IMG/VR virus record: IMGVR_UViG_3300007734_000660
Location: 1-37,943 of that record
Source of the DNA: a virus
Strand: one strand, 5' to 3'
DNA length: 37,943 nt
Below are positions 1 to 7,965 of this stretch, piece after piece. The translations under genes were made by a program, and so were the position numbers. Each line of letters begins with the position of its first letter. The stretch's first letter is position 1. The notes beneath the pieces are model-generated. The model was not told where the DNA came from, made no database searches, and saw nothing but the letters and a program-made list of their open reading frames with translations.

Positions 1-1
1 G

Positions 2-568
2 GTGACCGCGCGAGGCCGTCCATTTTCCATGAGACCCATAAAAAAGCCTAAATCCCCCCTTGGTGAGCAAAAGAAGCCACGCAATCCGGGCGATGTGCTC
101 GACACGATCCGGCAGGCGGCAGGCGTGTGCGGCATCCCGTACGAGGTGTTGGTTGCGGCCAAGCATGGCGGGTGTCCTGGCTTCCGTCATGGCCGGGTGC
201 ATCTGTCGGAGGTGCTGCCATGGATGGACGAGCACGGCGGCGAACTCAAGGCTGCGACGGGAGGGGATGACTCGCTGGGCGAGGCGAAGCGGCGGGTGGA
301 GTGGGAAAAATACTACCGTGCGCGGGATCTGAACGCCATCGCGCGAGGAACGCTGGTGGAGGTCTCTGTTGTCAACGCCGCTCTCGCCACCGCTTGCAGC
401 GAGTGGAACTCGGCGCGGGTACATCTAGAGGCCGAGGGACCGGCGAGGATGGCAGGTAAAGAAGCGGACGAATGCCGCGTTGCCGTGCGCGCGTTCACTG
501 ACGAGGTGGGCGCGGTTCTCCATCGTGCTCTCGGCAAGTTCAACACCCAACCCAAGGACACGCTTTGA
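2..568 (+). CDS. Terminase small subunit-like DNA-binding protein
   Basis: 188 codons from a GTG at position 2; an in-frame ATG at 29 is an equally plausible start. Read across the circular junction, an in-frame TAA lies two codons upstream of the GTG, so the gene does not extend further. Residues about 36-80 have the look of a Nu1-type winged-helix/HTH (hydrophobic helices, then HGRVHLSEVLPWM). Residues 91-178 are two long charged helices of the kind used for oligomerisation and for contact with the large subunit. By family, such proteins recognise cos/pac DNA and recruit the large subunit. Context supports this: it starts the structural block, next to an HNH nuclease gene across the junction. 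The large terminase is unusually far away, at 8,753. Family assignment is from layout and pattern, not strong motif identity. Confidence 0.6.
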   Translation: MTARGRPFSMRPIKKPKSPLGEQKKPRNPGDVLDTIRQAAGVCGIPYEVLVAAKHGGCPGFRHGRVHLSEVLPWMDEHGGELKAATGGDDSLGEAKRRVEWEKYYRARDLNAIARGTLVEVSVVNAALATACSEWNSARVHLEAEGPARMAGKEADECRVAVRAFTDEVGAVLHRALGKFNTQPKDTL

Positions 569-975
569 CGCCTATCTATTACGACGAGGATCACCGTAGG
601 ATTCCGACGACAGAGTTCCCGTTTGATGAAGTAGGGCGAGCGCTTGGCGACCTAGACGTTGAGGGGGACGCGGTCAGTCGGGTGATTGAAGCGTTCACGT
701 CGATCCCGACGCATCTGCTTGCGATGGCGTTCGAGGGTCTGCCTGTTCCTGAGACTGGCAGGGCGAGGGCTTCACGTCACCGGACGATTGCAATGCGGAT
801 CATTGGGCTTCGGTACATTCTGGGATGTCCGACGATGCACGGGAAGACGGTGAAGGACATCGCGGAGAGCGAGGCATTTTATTACACGGACCTCGCGTTG
901 TCTGTTGCATGGGCGCGTAATGCTATTGGAGCGCACAAGATGCTGCGAAACCTAACGGGGACGGGCGCAAGCTAA
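565..975 (+). CDS. Hypothetical protein, possible HTH, terminase/capsid-adjacent
   Basis: 136 residues from a TTG that overlaps the upstream stop (TTGA), which suggests translational coupling. No catalytic motif is visible. The C-terminal half (about residues 80-125) is helical, with a GKTVKDIAESEAF stretch similar in pattern to a sigma-type helix-turn-helix. It could therefore be a second DNA-binding packaging or regulatory protein. Function not assigned. Confidence 0.6.
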   Translation: MTPIYYDEDHRRIPTTEFPFDEVGRALGDLDVEGDAVSRVIEAFTSIPTHLLAMAFEGLPVPETGRARASRHRTIAMRIIGLRYILGCPTMHGKTVKDIAESEAFYYTDLALSVAWARNAIGAHKMLRNLTGTGAS

Positions 976-1005
976 CTTTGGGCAAGAGAGGTTTCCTGAT
1001 GGCTA

Positions 1006-1467
1006 ATGACCATTCAGGGGCTTGTGGCCGAGCTTTCCGGCCTTCCTGGCAAAGTTGCCGACGCTCTCAAGGGGGCGAGTGCTCTCGCTGAGAGCAACGC
1101 GAAGCTGACGGCTGACCTGTCCGCATTGAGTGCAAAGCTCGCGGAAGCCGAAGCGAAGATCAGCACCAACGACAGCGAAGCCGCGCGGCATAAGGCCGAC
1201 GCGGATGCTGCGCTTGCTGCGAAGGTAGTCGCTGAATCCGAGGTTGCCCAACTCAAGGCTGCGGCTCTTGAGGTTGACGCTGCCGCCGAGGTAAAGGCGA
1301 AGGCGATCGTCGCGCTTCAAGGCACTCGCCCTGTCAACGACCGAGGCAACTCTGACCTTGGTTCCGCTTCTGGCGGCAAGGTCCGCGTGGATGCGTTTGG
1401 GCGACCCCTCTCTGGTTTGGAACTCGCCAAAGCGGCGAATGCCGAACTCTACCGCACCGGCAAGTAA
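1006..1467 (+). CDS. Scaffold-like coiled-coil protein upstream of capsid gene
   Basis: 153 residues from ATG 1006. Residues about 20-105 are almost continuous Ala/Glu/Lys/Leu helix with heptad character, that is, a long coiled coil. The C-terminal 45 residues are less regular and end in a Gly/Lys-rich tail. Length, acidic helical composition and position directly before the major capsid gene fit a capsid scaffolding protein, which directs procapsid assembly and then leaves. A tail or neck coiled-coil protein is the main alternative. An overlapping ATG at 999 is in another frame. Confidence 0.6.
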   Translation: MTIQGLVAELSGLPGKVADALKGASALAESNAKLTADLSALSAKLAEAEAKISTNDSEAARHKADADAALAAKVVAESEVAQLKAAALEVDAAAEVKAKAIVALQGTRPVNDRGNSDLGSASGGKVRVDAFGRPLSGLELAKAANAELYRTGK

Positions 1468-1490
1468 CTCTCAAACAACACCACTAAATC

Positions 1491-2456
1491 ATGGCTACTC
1501 TTTCGCTGCTCGATGTCGCGAAGTTGTCCAACTCGGACCGCGAGGTTGGGCTCATTAACGAGGTCGTCACCGTCGCCCCGGAACTCAACGTATTTAATAC
1601 GCGGATCATCCCGGGCTACCGATACGAAACCTCCATCCGCACCGGCCTCCCAACTGCCGCGTTCAGTGTCGTCAACGGCGGCGTCGTTCCAAGCAAGTCC
1701 TCGTTCCGCAAGAGTTCGGTCGAGTGTATGCCGCTTAGCTCGCTGGTCACGATCGACAAGCGCGCGACCACGTTGAGCGGTTCCCTTATCACCGACCTGG
1801 AGATGGAGGAAGCGGCGAACGTGATGAAGTCTGCGGCGATCACGATCGGCTCGCAGATTTTCAACGGCATCAGCGCCGACGCCAGCGGGTTCACCGGGCT
1901 CAAGGCGTTCATCCCGTACACTGCGACCTCTGGTACTTCGGCCATCATCGTTGACGCGGCTGGCACCACGTCCACCACGATGTCGAGTTTCTACGCCGTG
2001 AAAATGGGGCCGCAGGATGCGAGCCTCGTCTGGGGCGGCGGGACCACGTTCCGGCTCGGTGACTTCCGCGACGAACTGTTCGCGCCTGCTTCCGGTTCCG
2101 GTTCAATTGATGGCCGAGTCGCCGCCTTGAACGCGTGGGTGGGTCTCCAGTTGGGCAACGTGTATTGCGCTGGCCGTATCTATAACCTCACCGAGGACAG
2201 CGGCAAGACGCTGACCGACCTCAAGATTGCCGCGCTTCTCCGCAAGTTCCCGACTGGCTTCAAGCCCACCGCGTTCTTCGCGAATCGCCGCGATATCTAT
2301 CAACTCCAGTTGAGCCGTACGTTCACGAACTTCGCGACTGGCGCGAATAAGCTGACCGGCGGAAACGAGCTTGTCGCCCCGTGGCCGACCGAGGCGTTCG
2401 GCATTCCCATCATCGAAACCGATTCGATCGGCATTACTGACGCGCTCAACACCTAA
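1491..2456 (+). CDS. Major capsid protein (HK97-fold type, putative)
   Basis: 321 residues from ATG 1491. It shows an N-terminal region with NVFNTRIIPGYRYETSIRTG, a central helical segment (DLEMEEAANVMKSAAITIG) typical of the spine helix of HK97-like capsids, then a beta-rich GTSAIIVDAAGT stretch and a C-terminal KPTAFFANRRDIYQLQLSRT segment. The last pattern (naming a residue-level array position, then FGIPIIETDSI) is common in the P-loop/A-domain of phage major capsid proteins that recognise neighbouring subunits. Length is normal for the family. It lies between a scaffold-like and a cement-like gene. The leader is A/C-rich without an obvious Shine-Dalgarno, as expected if host initiation is SD-independent. 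Confidence 0.8.
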   Translation: MATLSLLDVAKLSNSDREVGLINEVVTVAPELNVFNTRIIPGYRYETSIRTGLPTAAFSVVNGGVVPSKSSFRKSSVECMPLSSLVTIDKRATTLSGSLITDLEMEEAANVMKSAAITIGSQIFNGISADASGFTGLKAFIPYTATSGTSAIIVDAAGTTSTTMSSFYAVKMGPQDASLVWGGGTTFRLGDFRDELFAPASGSGSIDGRVAALNAWVGLQLGNVYCAGRIYNLTEDSGKTLTDLKIAALLRKFPTGFKPTAFFANRRDIYQLQLSRTFTNFATGANKLTGGNELVAPWPTEAFGIPIIETDSIGITDALNT

Positions 2457-2487
2457 TCGGCAAGCAACATTTCACTGATCTAATCCT

Positions 2488-2916
2488 ATGGGATACACTC
2501 GCAAAGTTTACGACCTCGCCACTACGACCGTGCTGGCGCTGCCTGCCGGTGCCTCGACCACGGTCAACGGGACCATGATCGACTTGGGCTCTGTGCCCAA
2601 CGACGTGCTGGCCGAGAACCTTGAGGTTCACCTGTCCTTCCCTGCGCTGTCGACCACGATTGCCCCGGACACTCGCACGTTCATCTTCTCCATCGAAGAC
2701 AGCGCCGACAACTCGACGTATGCCGCGCTCGACCCTGTGGCGTCTAAGACCTACACGGGCGCTAGTTCCGCTGGCATTGGCGCGGTTGCTGCCACTGCCC
2801 CGTTCCAGTTCAAGTTGCCTCCCAACGTGAAGCGATACATCCGGGTCAAGTGCGTGTCTGGCGCTTCGACCACGGACGCGTCGGCCCTGTCCTATACGGT
2901 TCGGCTCGCGTACTGA
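2488..2916 (+). CDS. Capsid cement/decoration-like protein (Bbp16-like pattern)
   Basis: 142 residues, almost entirely beta-strand with many Thr/Ser/Ala turns and no Cys pairs. The LEVHLSFPALSTTIAPDTRTF and IRVKCVSGASTTDASAL segments resemble the jelly-roll cement proteins found after many phage major capsid genes (Bbp16-type). It would sit on the outside of the head and stabilise it. Position directly after the capsid gene and before a strong terminator suggests it is co-expressed with the capsid at high level. Assigned by pattern and place only. Confidence 0.6.
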   Translation: MGYTRKVYDLATTTVLALPAGASTTVNGTMIDLGSVPNDVLAENLEVHLSFPALSTTIAPDTRTFIFSIEDSADNSTYAALDPVASKTYTGASSAGIGAVAATAPFQFKLPPNVKRYIRVKCVSGASTTDASALSYTVRLAY

Positions 2917-2937
2917 TCGGTTGGTTGCTCGTTCGGT

Positions 2938-2973
2938 GGGCCAGCTAGCAGATGATGCTGGCTGGCCCTTTTT
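2938..2973 (+). terminator. Rho-independent terminator after the capsid operon
   Basis: A 13-bp stem (left arm 2938-2950, right arm 2956-2968, one G-U wobble) with a 5-nt GATGA loop is followed at once by TTTTT. It ends 24 bases before the next gene and would cut or reduce readthrough from the capsid genes into the tail-fibre cassette. Confidence 0.9.
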
Positions 2974-2997
2974 CTCGCCTCGGTTCCAAAACACAAG

Positions 2998-3396
2998 ATG
3001 GCACGACAAGCAATAGCGGTCGGGTCTACATCGAATGATGGAACCGGAGATTCCCTGCGTGTTGCCGGAACGAAGTCGAACGCAAACTTCACGGAGCTAT
3101 ATTCCGCGTCTTTCGGAGACACTGTGGCTTCGGATCAATGGTTGCTAGCCAACTTTCCGGCTGTGCAGTTCTCAACCATAACGCGTGACACGGACGACGT
3201 TGTTTCTTCCGCTACGGTGATATGGCCGGACGGATCGGGCGGGACGTTTACCACCACCGAGAAGCACGACACGCTGTTAGTCGTGGATGCGTTCACTGTG
3301 ACGCACACGCTTTCGGGAAAGACGCTCACTCAGCCTGCGGTTACACGGAATGCGGATGGGTCAGTTGTTACACAACCGGAAATCACGGTGACTTGA
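2998..3396 (+). CDS. Tail-fibre-associated protein with N-terminal anchoring motif
   Basis: 132 residues. The first 35 residues (GSTSNDGTGDSLRVAGTKSN, then ANFTELY) are the widespread N-terminal motif of phage fibre/baseplate proteins, believed to attach them to the virion. The rest is beta-rich and Thr-rich with no catalytic motif. A protein with the same N-terminus is encoded at 5703-6002, and the two bracket the SGNH hydrolase. It starts 25 bases after the terminator hairpin, so a promoter may lie in or near 2,974-2,997, but none is recognisable. Confidence 0.7.
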   Translation: MARQAIAVGSTSNDGTGDSLRVAGTKSNANFTELYSASFGDTVASDQWLLANFPAVQFSTITRDTDDVVSSATVIWPDGSGGTFTTTEKHDTLLVVDAFTVTHTLSGKTLTQPAVTRNADGSVVTQPEITVT

Positions 3397-3397
3397 T

Positions 3398-5698
3398 ATG
3401 GGCCTTCTTGATCCAGTGACGCCGCTAGTAGTGCGCCGAAGCGTTGAGTCCGTCTCGGGATGGACCGAAGTGCTTTCGCCTCCTGGCTCGCAGGTTACAG
3501 GTTCAGTCGGAACGTCGATTACTGGATGGGGTTTCCCGTGCGGATCGCCGCAGGGGTTCAAGCGGATCTCGTTCGACCTTCGGAACAGTGTCAGCGGCCA
3601 AAGCACAAGCTTGGTCCGTGTCCGTATCAAGGAGACGAACATCAGCGGGACGTTGCTTGCGGACAAGACGGCCAGCGTTTCGATGTCGCTTAACACGACC
3701 AGCAATGTCGTCGTGACATTTGATAGCGTGGTTGAAAATGCGTCTGCGCTGGCGCTTTGGTGCGAGATACTGACGGACGCTCGGATTGATGAGTTCCGGC
3801 TTTCTCCGGACGCGTACGCGACCCCGACCGCGAAGTATTGGACCGATGGAAGCGTAACTTCACCAAGCGCGTCTCCTAACACGGCTGTCTCTCAGCGCAA
3901 TTATCCGGTGACATTCTGGGCCGAGGATTCAAGCGTCCGGAGCTATCAGCTTTCCTCTACGTTCGCGACGTTGGTCGAAGGCGGAACTGTTCTGTCTCGG
4001 ATCGTGACGCCGACGTATGGCATTACGCCTGGGACTGTTCTCGGAACGGCTACGTCTACGTCGATGGCGTCGTCCTCGACGTTCTCCGCGTGGGGTCAAT
4101 ACGTCGGGAATATTTCCGTTCCGTTCAACTCGCTTAGTTTCTACCTGTACGCGTTCAACGCATCGTCCGTTCCGACGCAATGCCGTGTTCGCGTTCGACG
4201 GATGCCAAGCGACTCTGCCAACTGGGCAGACAATCCGGCAACGTGGGCCATCCTTGCGGATACGACGTTCAACGTAACACCGGCAGACAGCACGTTCACG
4301 AAGGTTACGGCGCGCTTCGACTCTTCCGCGTCGCTCTCTGGCCATCTGTGGGTTGAGTACATGACCAACGGGAAGGACGGCGGACGTGCAAACGGGGTGA
4401 CGGCCACGGGAAATCCGGGTCGCTGGTATGCAACGTCATCTTCGTTGTCCTCTGTAACATGGGTCAAAGCCGTCGCAAACCTGCAATGGTACATCGAACT
4501 GGGGGAACAGAGTTCGACGATTTCCAATTTCACGGTGACGGACGAGTTCAAGGCGCAGCTTGGGTCCGTTCCTTCGGCGCAGGGCGTCACGATTCATATT
4601 CCGAAAACGGTATGGGCGCTTGAGGGAAGGGAGCACAACATCTACGCGCGAAACATCATTCGCTCCGGTGCTGACATTGAGGGGTTGGACGTAAACTTTG
4701 CAGGCACGAAAGGATCGCAATACGGTGCCTTTGGCGGATTCTGGCGATACACGCCTACTTCCGGGGATGCGGGAACAAGCACGCTTTCAGTGTCCGTGAC
4801 GGACACGACCAGCAACACGTTGCTTGCAACTGCTTCGACCTCGCTTGTGACGGTTGCCCTTAGCCATCCGTCCGCTGGCGTAGCCAGGAAGCTGCTTTGC
4901 ATTAGCGACTCGACGATGGGAGGCGGCGGGGCTTCCGTGCTTGCCGAGTTGGTGAACCTATTCAGCGGGGACGCGAAATATACCCTAACGCTCGTCGGGT
5001 CGAACGATGGCAACTACAACGACAGCGGCGCGGTGAGTCGCGCGGTTAAGTGCGAGGCAATCAGCGGTTGGACGGTGGACAAGTTCTATACAGACACAGC
5101 AACCGCATGGACGGAGATTGGCGGAACGTCCCGCACCGGGTCTCCTTTCGTCTACTCTGGCGCGTTCAACTTCGGAACATACAAATCGACGCACAGCGTA
5201 ACGCTTTCTTCGGGCGACTGGGTTTTGCTGAATCTCGGAATCAACGACCTTTTTGGATACACGGACGACACGAACGTCTCCGTCAAGATGGACGCGATGG
5301 TGACGCAGCTAGAGGCGATGGTTACCAGCATCCAGTCTTCCACCTCTGGAGTTAGAATCGTGGTCTGCACGATGATACCACCACCCGATTCGCAGGACGC
5401 GTTCGCGGTGTATGGGGTCGGGCAGACGGTGAAACGTTACAAGCGGAACAGAGACCTCTGGGTTGAGCGTGTGTTGACGCAGTTTGGAGGAAGAACTTCG
5501 TCGCTTGTTTACGTTCTCGGGTACGGTGCCGTACTGGATACCGTGAACAATTTCGGGAACGTGTCCGCCGCCGTCAACGCTAGGAACGCAACAACCTATT
5601 CGCAGCCTTTGACGACGACCGGGGTGCATCCGTCCACGACTGGATATTACCAACTTGCGGACTGCATTCGCGCATTTCTAAAGGGAGTCGAAGCCTAA
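3398..5698 (+). CDS. Large tail/receptor protein with C-terminal SGNH (GDSL) hydrolase
   Basis: 766 residues. Residues 1 to about 490 are Thr/Ser-rich beta structure resembling stacked carbohydrate-binding or fibre domains. The C-terminal approximately 270 residues carry SGNH hydrolase blocks: block I ISDSTM (Ser505 as nucleophile, with Ser replacing the usual Gly of GDS), block III LGIND (Gly614, Asn616) and block V GVHPSTTGY (His744). The residue three before His744, normally the catalytic Asp, is Thr741. By family these domains remove acetyl or other ester groups from surface polysaccharides, so the likely role is deacetylating capsule or O-antigen during adsorption. Flanked by two proteins sharing an anchoring N-terminus. 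Confidence 0.82.
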   Translation: MGLLDPVTPLVVRRSVESVSGWTEVLSPPGSQVTGSVGTSITGWGFPCGSPQGFKRISFDLRNSVSGQSTSLVRVRIKETNISGTLLADKTASVSMSLNTTSNVVVTFDSVVENASALALWCEILTDARIDEFRLSPDAYATPTAKYWTDGSVTSPSASPNTAVSQRNYPVTFWAEDSSVRSYQLSSTFATLVEGGTVLSRIVTPTYGITPGTVLGTATSTSMASSSTFSAWGQYVGNISVPFNSLSFYLYAFNASSVPTQCRVRVRRMPSDSANWADNPATWAILADTTFNVTPADSTFTKVTARFDSSASLSGHLWVEYMTNGKDGGRANGVTATGNPGRWYATSSSLSSVTWVKAVANLQWYIELGEQSSTISNFTVTDEFKAQLGSVPSAQGVTIHIPKTVWALEGREHNIYARNIIRSGADIEGLDVNFAGTKGSQYGAFGGFWRYTPTSGDAGTSTLSVSVTDTTSNTLLATASTSLVTVALSHPSAGVARKLLCISDSTMGGGGASVLAELVNLFSGDAKYTLTLVGSNDGNYNDSGAVSRAVKCEAISGWTVDKFYTDTATAWTEIGGTSRTGSPFVYSGAFNFGTYKSTHSVTLSSGDWVLLNLGINDLFGYTDDTNVSVKMDAMVTQLEAMVTSIQSSTSGVRIVVCTMIPPPDSQDAFAVYGVGQTVKRYKRNRDLWVERVLTQFGGRTSSLVYVLGYGAVLDTVNNFGNVSAAVNARNATTYSQPLTTTGVHPSTTGYYQLADCIRAFLKGVEA

Positions 5699-5702
5699 CA
5701 TT

Positions 5703-6002
5703 ATGGCGAGACAGAACATCAACATCGGAACGTCAGCGAACGACACGACCGGCGACTCCATCCGCGTTGCTCTTGACAAGTCGAATGACAACTTCATCGA
5801 CCTATATGCGGCGAAGGCCGCGCTCGCTGCCGCCACGTTCACCGGTCTCGTTTCAACCCCGGCAAGCGCCGCTTCTTCGGCTGGCTTTCGGTTGGTTGCC
5901 GGTGTTGCGCCAACGTCTCCGGTGAACGGTGACATGTGGCAAGACGGGACCAATCTCAAAATCCGAATTGGTGGAGTAACTAGAACCATCACCATCACCT
6001 AA
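5703..6002 (+). CDS. Short tail-fibre-type protein, paralogue of the 2998 gene product N-terminus
   Basis: 99 residues. The N-terminus (GTSANDTTGDSIRVALDKSN, then DNFIDLY) matches that of the protein at 2998-3396 residue for residue at many positions. The C-terminal half has the APTSPVNGDMWQDGTNL motif that recurs at the ends of phage fibre and baseplate proteins, then a short beta tail. Probably a virion attachment piece for the hydrolase-bearing fibre or a mini-fibre. It starts 4 bases after the hydrolase stop. Confidence 0.72.
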   Translation: MARQNINIGTSANDTTGDSIRVALDKSNDNFIDLYAAKAALAAATFTGLVSTPASAASSAGFRLVAGVAPTSPVNGDMWQDGTNLKIRIGGVTRTITIT

Positions 6003-6016
6003 CCCAAACAACCTTT

Positions 6017-6091
6017 ATGATTCAAGACCCCAGTTATTCCACGGCAATCACGGCGTCCGGCATCGACTTCGCGGAAGTCACCTACGCATGA
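6017..6091 (+). CDS. 24-residue ORF coupled to the next gene
   Basis: ATG 6017 opens a 24-codon frame whose TGA overlaps the next ATG (ATGA at 6088-6091). The overlap style is that of real genes here, and without it 85 bases would separate two genes. The product is too short for a family call. It may be a leader peptide for coupled translation of the 6088 gene. Confidence 0.35.
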   Translation: MIQDPSYSTAITASGIDFAEVTYA

Positions 6092-6576
6092 ACGAGTTTC
6101 CCGAATACGCGCACGTTGCGAACGGTGACGTGCTCTATATACAGCGGCACGAAACGAATCCCGGCGCACCGTGGCTTCTCGTCGTGGAAGGCCCGAAGCC
6201 GGACTTCGCGCCCGAAACGCAAGAGCTTGTGCAGATCGGGTGGGACATCGCGGAAAGCACCGCATCGCGCGTCTGGCAGGTGCTCGACAAAGCTGCGCCG
6301 GACGCTGCCGTTGTCCGCGTTGCTCCGTCGTCCGTGCCAGATGAGGTTCCACTCTGGGCCTTCCGCGCGGTGCTCACCATCATGGGAATCGCCACTCAGG
6401 TTGACGCGCTGATTGGGTCGCTCGACGAGCCAGCGAAGACCGTAGCGCATGTTCAGTGGGAGTTCGGCAATTACATCGTGCGGAATCACCCACTGATTGC
6501 CGCTCTCGGTTCTCAACTCGGGCTTTCGTCCGCTCAGATCGACGCTGTTTTCACGCAAGCTAACTCCCTGAAATGA
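6088..6576 (+). CDS. Tail accessory protein (fibre-adjacent conserved family)
   Basis: 162 residues. The C-terminal half (VPLWAFRAVLTIMGIATQVD, then an EFGNY...IVRNHPLIAALGSQLG region and AQIDAVFTQA) matches a small helical domain often encoded just after phage tail-fibre genes. There it is thought to help fibre assembly or act as a minor structural part. The N-terminal half is unrecognised. It starts inside the upstream stop (ATGA) and its own stop overlaps the holin-like start, so tail accessory and lysis genes are one transcription unit. Confidence 0.62.
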   Translation: MNEFPEYAHVANGDVLYIQRHETNPGAPWLLVVEGPKPDFAPETQELVQIGWDIAESTASRVWQVLDKAAPDAAVVRVAPSSVPDEVPLWAFRAVLTIMGIATQVDALIGSLDEPAKTVAHVQWEFGNYIVRNHPLIAALGSQLGLSSAQIDAVFTQANSLK

Positions 6577-6815
6577 CCACCATCGAAGCAACCGCACTCG
6601 TAGTTCCCGCGCTAAACTTCCTCGGCCTAGCGATCAAGCGCAGCCCCGTGAAGGATTGGACTATTCCGTTCGCGCTCTGCGCTGTCGGGGCCATCGCGTT
6701 CCCTTCGATCACGCAATGGAACGGGGAGAACGTAATCCAAGGAATCCTCGCGGCGTCCGCCTCGGTCGCAATCAACCAGCTTTGGCGGCAGGGTAACGAG
6801 GCGATCAAGGCTTGA
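6573..6815 (+). CDS. Holin-like small membrane protein
   Basis: 80 residues with three hydrophobic stretches, about residues 8-21, 29-46 and 57-71, and a short charged C-terminus. Pattern and size fit a phage holin, which forms holes in the inner membrane at the end of infection. The next two genes encode a single-span coiled-coil protein and a lipoprotein, which is how lysis cassettes are often built. No endolysin is adjacent; a lytic transglycosylase is at 23,263. Confidence 0.6.
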   Translation: MTTIEATALVVPALNFLGLAIKRSPVKDWTIPFALCAVGAIAFPSITQWNGENVIQGILAASASVAINQLWRQGNEAIKA

Positions 6816-6817
6816 GC

Positions 6818-7042
6818 ATGAGCGAATCGATGAAGCTCAAGATTAACTGGGCGGTGACTGTGACCGTGCTGATACAGGCCGTCTGGGTGATTGTGTTCCT
6901 GACTCGCCTGGATTCAAAAGCGTCGGACGGGCTCCAGCAGATCAAGGCCATCCGGTCCGATTTCGGCGTGATCCAAAACAAGGTCCAAGACTTGGACGTT
7001 CGGACGGCGCGGCTTGAGGAACACACTTTGACTACCAAATGA
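6818..7042 (+). CDS. Single-span membrane protein with coiled coil (lysis accessory)
   Basis: 74 residues from ATG 6818, chosen over a TTG at 6812 inside the upstream stop. Residues about 10-30 form one transmembrane helix (NWAVTVTVLIQAVWVIVFLT), followed by a charged amphipathic helix to the end. Topology resembles inner-membrane spanin or XhlA-like accessory proteins, but it is shorter than typical i-spanins. The stop overlaps the next ATG. Confidence 0.55.
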   Translation: MSESMKLKINWAVTVTVLIQAVWVIVFLTRLDSKASDGLQQIKAIRSDFGVIQNKVQDLDVRTARLEEHTLTTK

Positions 7043-7422
7043 AAACAACTCTCGCGCAACTCCTGATGTGCTTCGCTCTTGTATGCGCCGCTACGGTTCC
7101 GTCCGGCTGCAAGGCCACGCCGAACGCCATCGCCTACAAAGCCAGCGCCGCAACGGTCGCAACGGTAGACGCTTCGATGCGCGCGTGGGCTGACTACGTC
7201 GTTGCCACGCGCCGATTGAACGAGGCGAGCGATAACGAGAAGGGCAAGGCCGACTTGCTCAAGCGTGAGTATGTCGTCCGCTCCGCTTTCGCTCGGTATC
7301 AGGAAGCCGTCACTGCGGCGTCCGTGGGGGTCGCCACGGCATCTGGCGGCGGATTCGCTCCCAACGTAGCGGGAGCCGCTGCCGCGCTCTTGTCGGTCAT
7401 CCAAGCGGAAACCCAACACTGA
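7039..7422 (+). CDS. Putative lipoprotein, possible outer-membrane lysis partner
   Basis: 127 residues. It has a signal peptide with a lysine at residue 2 and a hydrophobic core at residues 5-19, ending in a lipobox-like VPSGC with Cys24. The mature part is an Ala-rich helix followed by a Gly/Ala-rich tail. A small lipoprotein immediately after holin-like and coiled-coil membrane genes fits an outer-membrane spanin subunit, although the lipobox is weak at its first position. A superinfection-exclusion lipoprotein is possible. Confidence 0.5.
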   Translation: MKTTLAQLLMCFALVCAATVPSGCKATPNAIAYKASAATVATVDASMRAWADYVVATRRLNEASDNEKGKADLLKREYVVRSAFARYQEAVTAASVGVATASGGGFAPNVAGAAAALLSVIQAETQH

Positions 7423-7424
7423 CC

Positions 7425-7595
7425 ATGCAACTCGGAATCATCATCGCCCAACTGCTCCTGCAATACGGACCGGAGCTTGCGGGCAAATTCGCGGAGCTTG
7501 TCCACAGCGACAAGGAGCCAACGCTCGATGACTGGCGCGCGTTGCTCAAGCAAGCGGCGACCAAGAGTTACGACGAATACGTTCCAAAGGCATGA
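7425..7595 (+). CDS. 56-residue helical protein of the lysis/neck junction
   Basis: ATG 7425 to TGA 7595, whose stop overlaps the next start (ATGA). The residues are predicted helical, with an amphipathic N-terminus (QLGIIIAQLLLQYGPELAGK), then DDWRALLKQ and a SYDEYV tail. Small proteins of this pattern sit next to lysis genes in other phages. No function can be assigned. Confidence 0.6.
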   Translation: MQLGIIIAQLLLQYGPELAGKFAELVHSDKEPTLDDWRALLKQAATKSYDEYVPKA

Positions 7596-7963
7596 AGATT
7601 GCAGGATTTTCCCAAGGCGCGCTCGCTTCTATGCGCCGGGATCTTGGTGCCCCAACTTTCACTTGGAAGACCAAGGAGGTTCCGTGCGTGCCTCAGACGG
7701 TCGGGAACCTAGCCGTGGTCGCGCTTGGTGGGTTCGACGTGCAGATCCAAGCCACGCTGCGAGTTGACGCCCGCGAGTTCAAGACCGTCGATAGCACATT
7801 GATTCTCACGGACTCGACGCTCTACACGTCCGACAACGACCTGCCGACTCCGGTATCAGGGAAGCCTGTCACGTTCCGAGGTGCTGAATACAAGATCGCG
7901 CGCGTCTCCGTCTCGCCGTGTAGGTCGTACTACTCGCTGGAACTCATCGACAGGAACGCCTAG
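7592..7963 (+). CDS. Head-tail connector-like protein (putative)
   Basis: 123 residues, beta-rich. The VTFRGAEYKIARVSVSPCRS stretch near the C-terminus has the pattern of small head-completion/neck proteins in which a compact barrel ends in a strand describing how a grid coordinate is set. It precedes another neck-like gene and the large terminase. Assigned by size, fold pattern and context only; it may be a tail completion protein. Confidence 0.45.
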   Translation: MKIAGFSQGALASMRRDLGAPTFTWKTKEVPCVPQTVGNLAVVALGGFDVQIQATLRVDAREFKTVDSTLILTDSTLYTSDNDLPTPVSGKPVTFRGAEYKIARVSVSPCRSYYSLELIDRNA

Positions 7964-7965
7964 CC

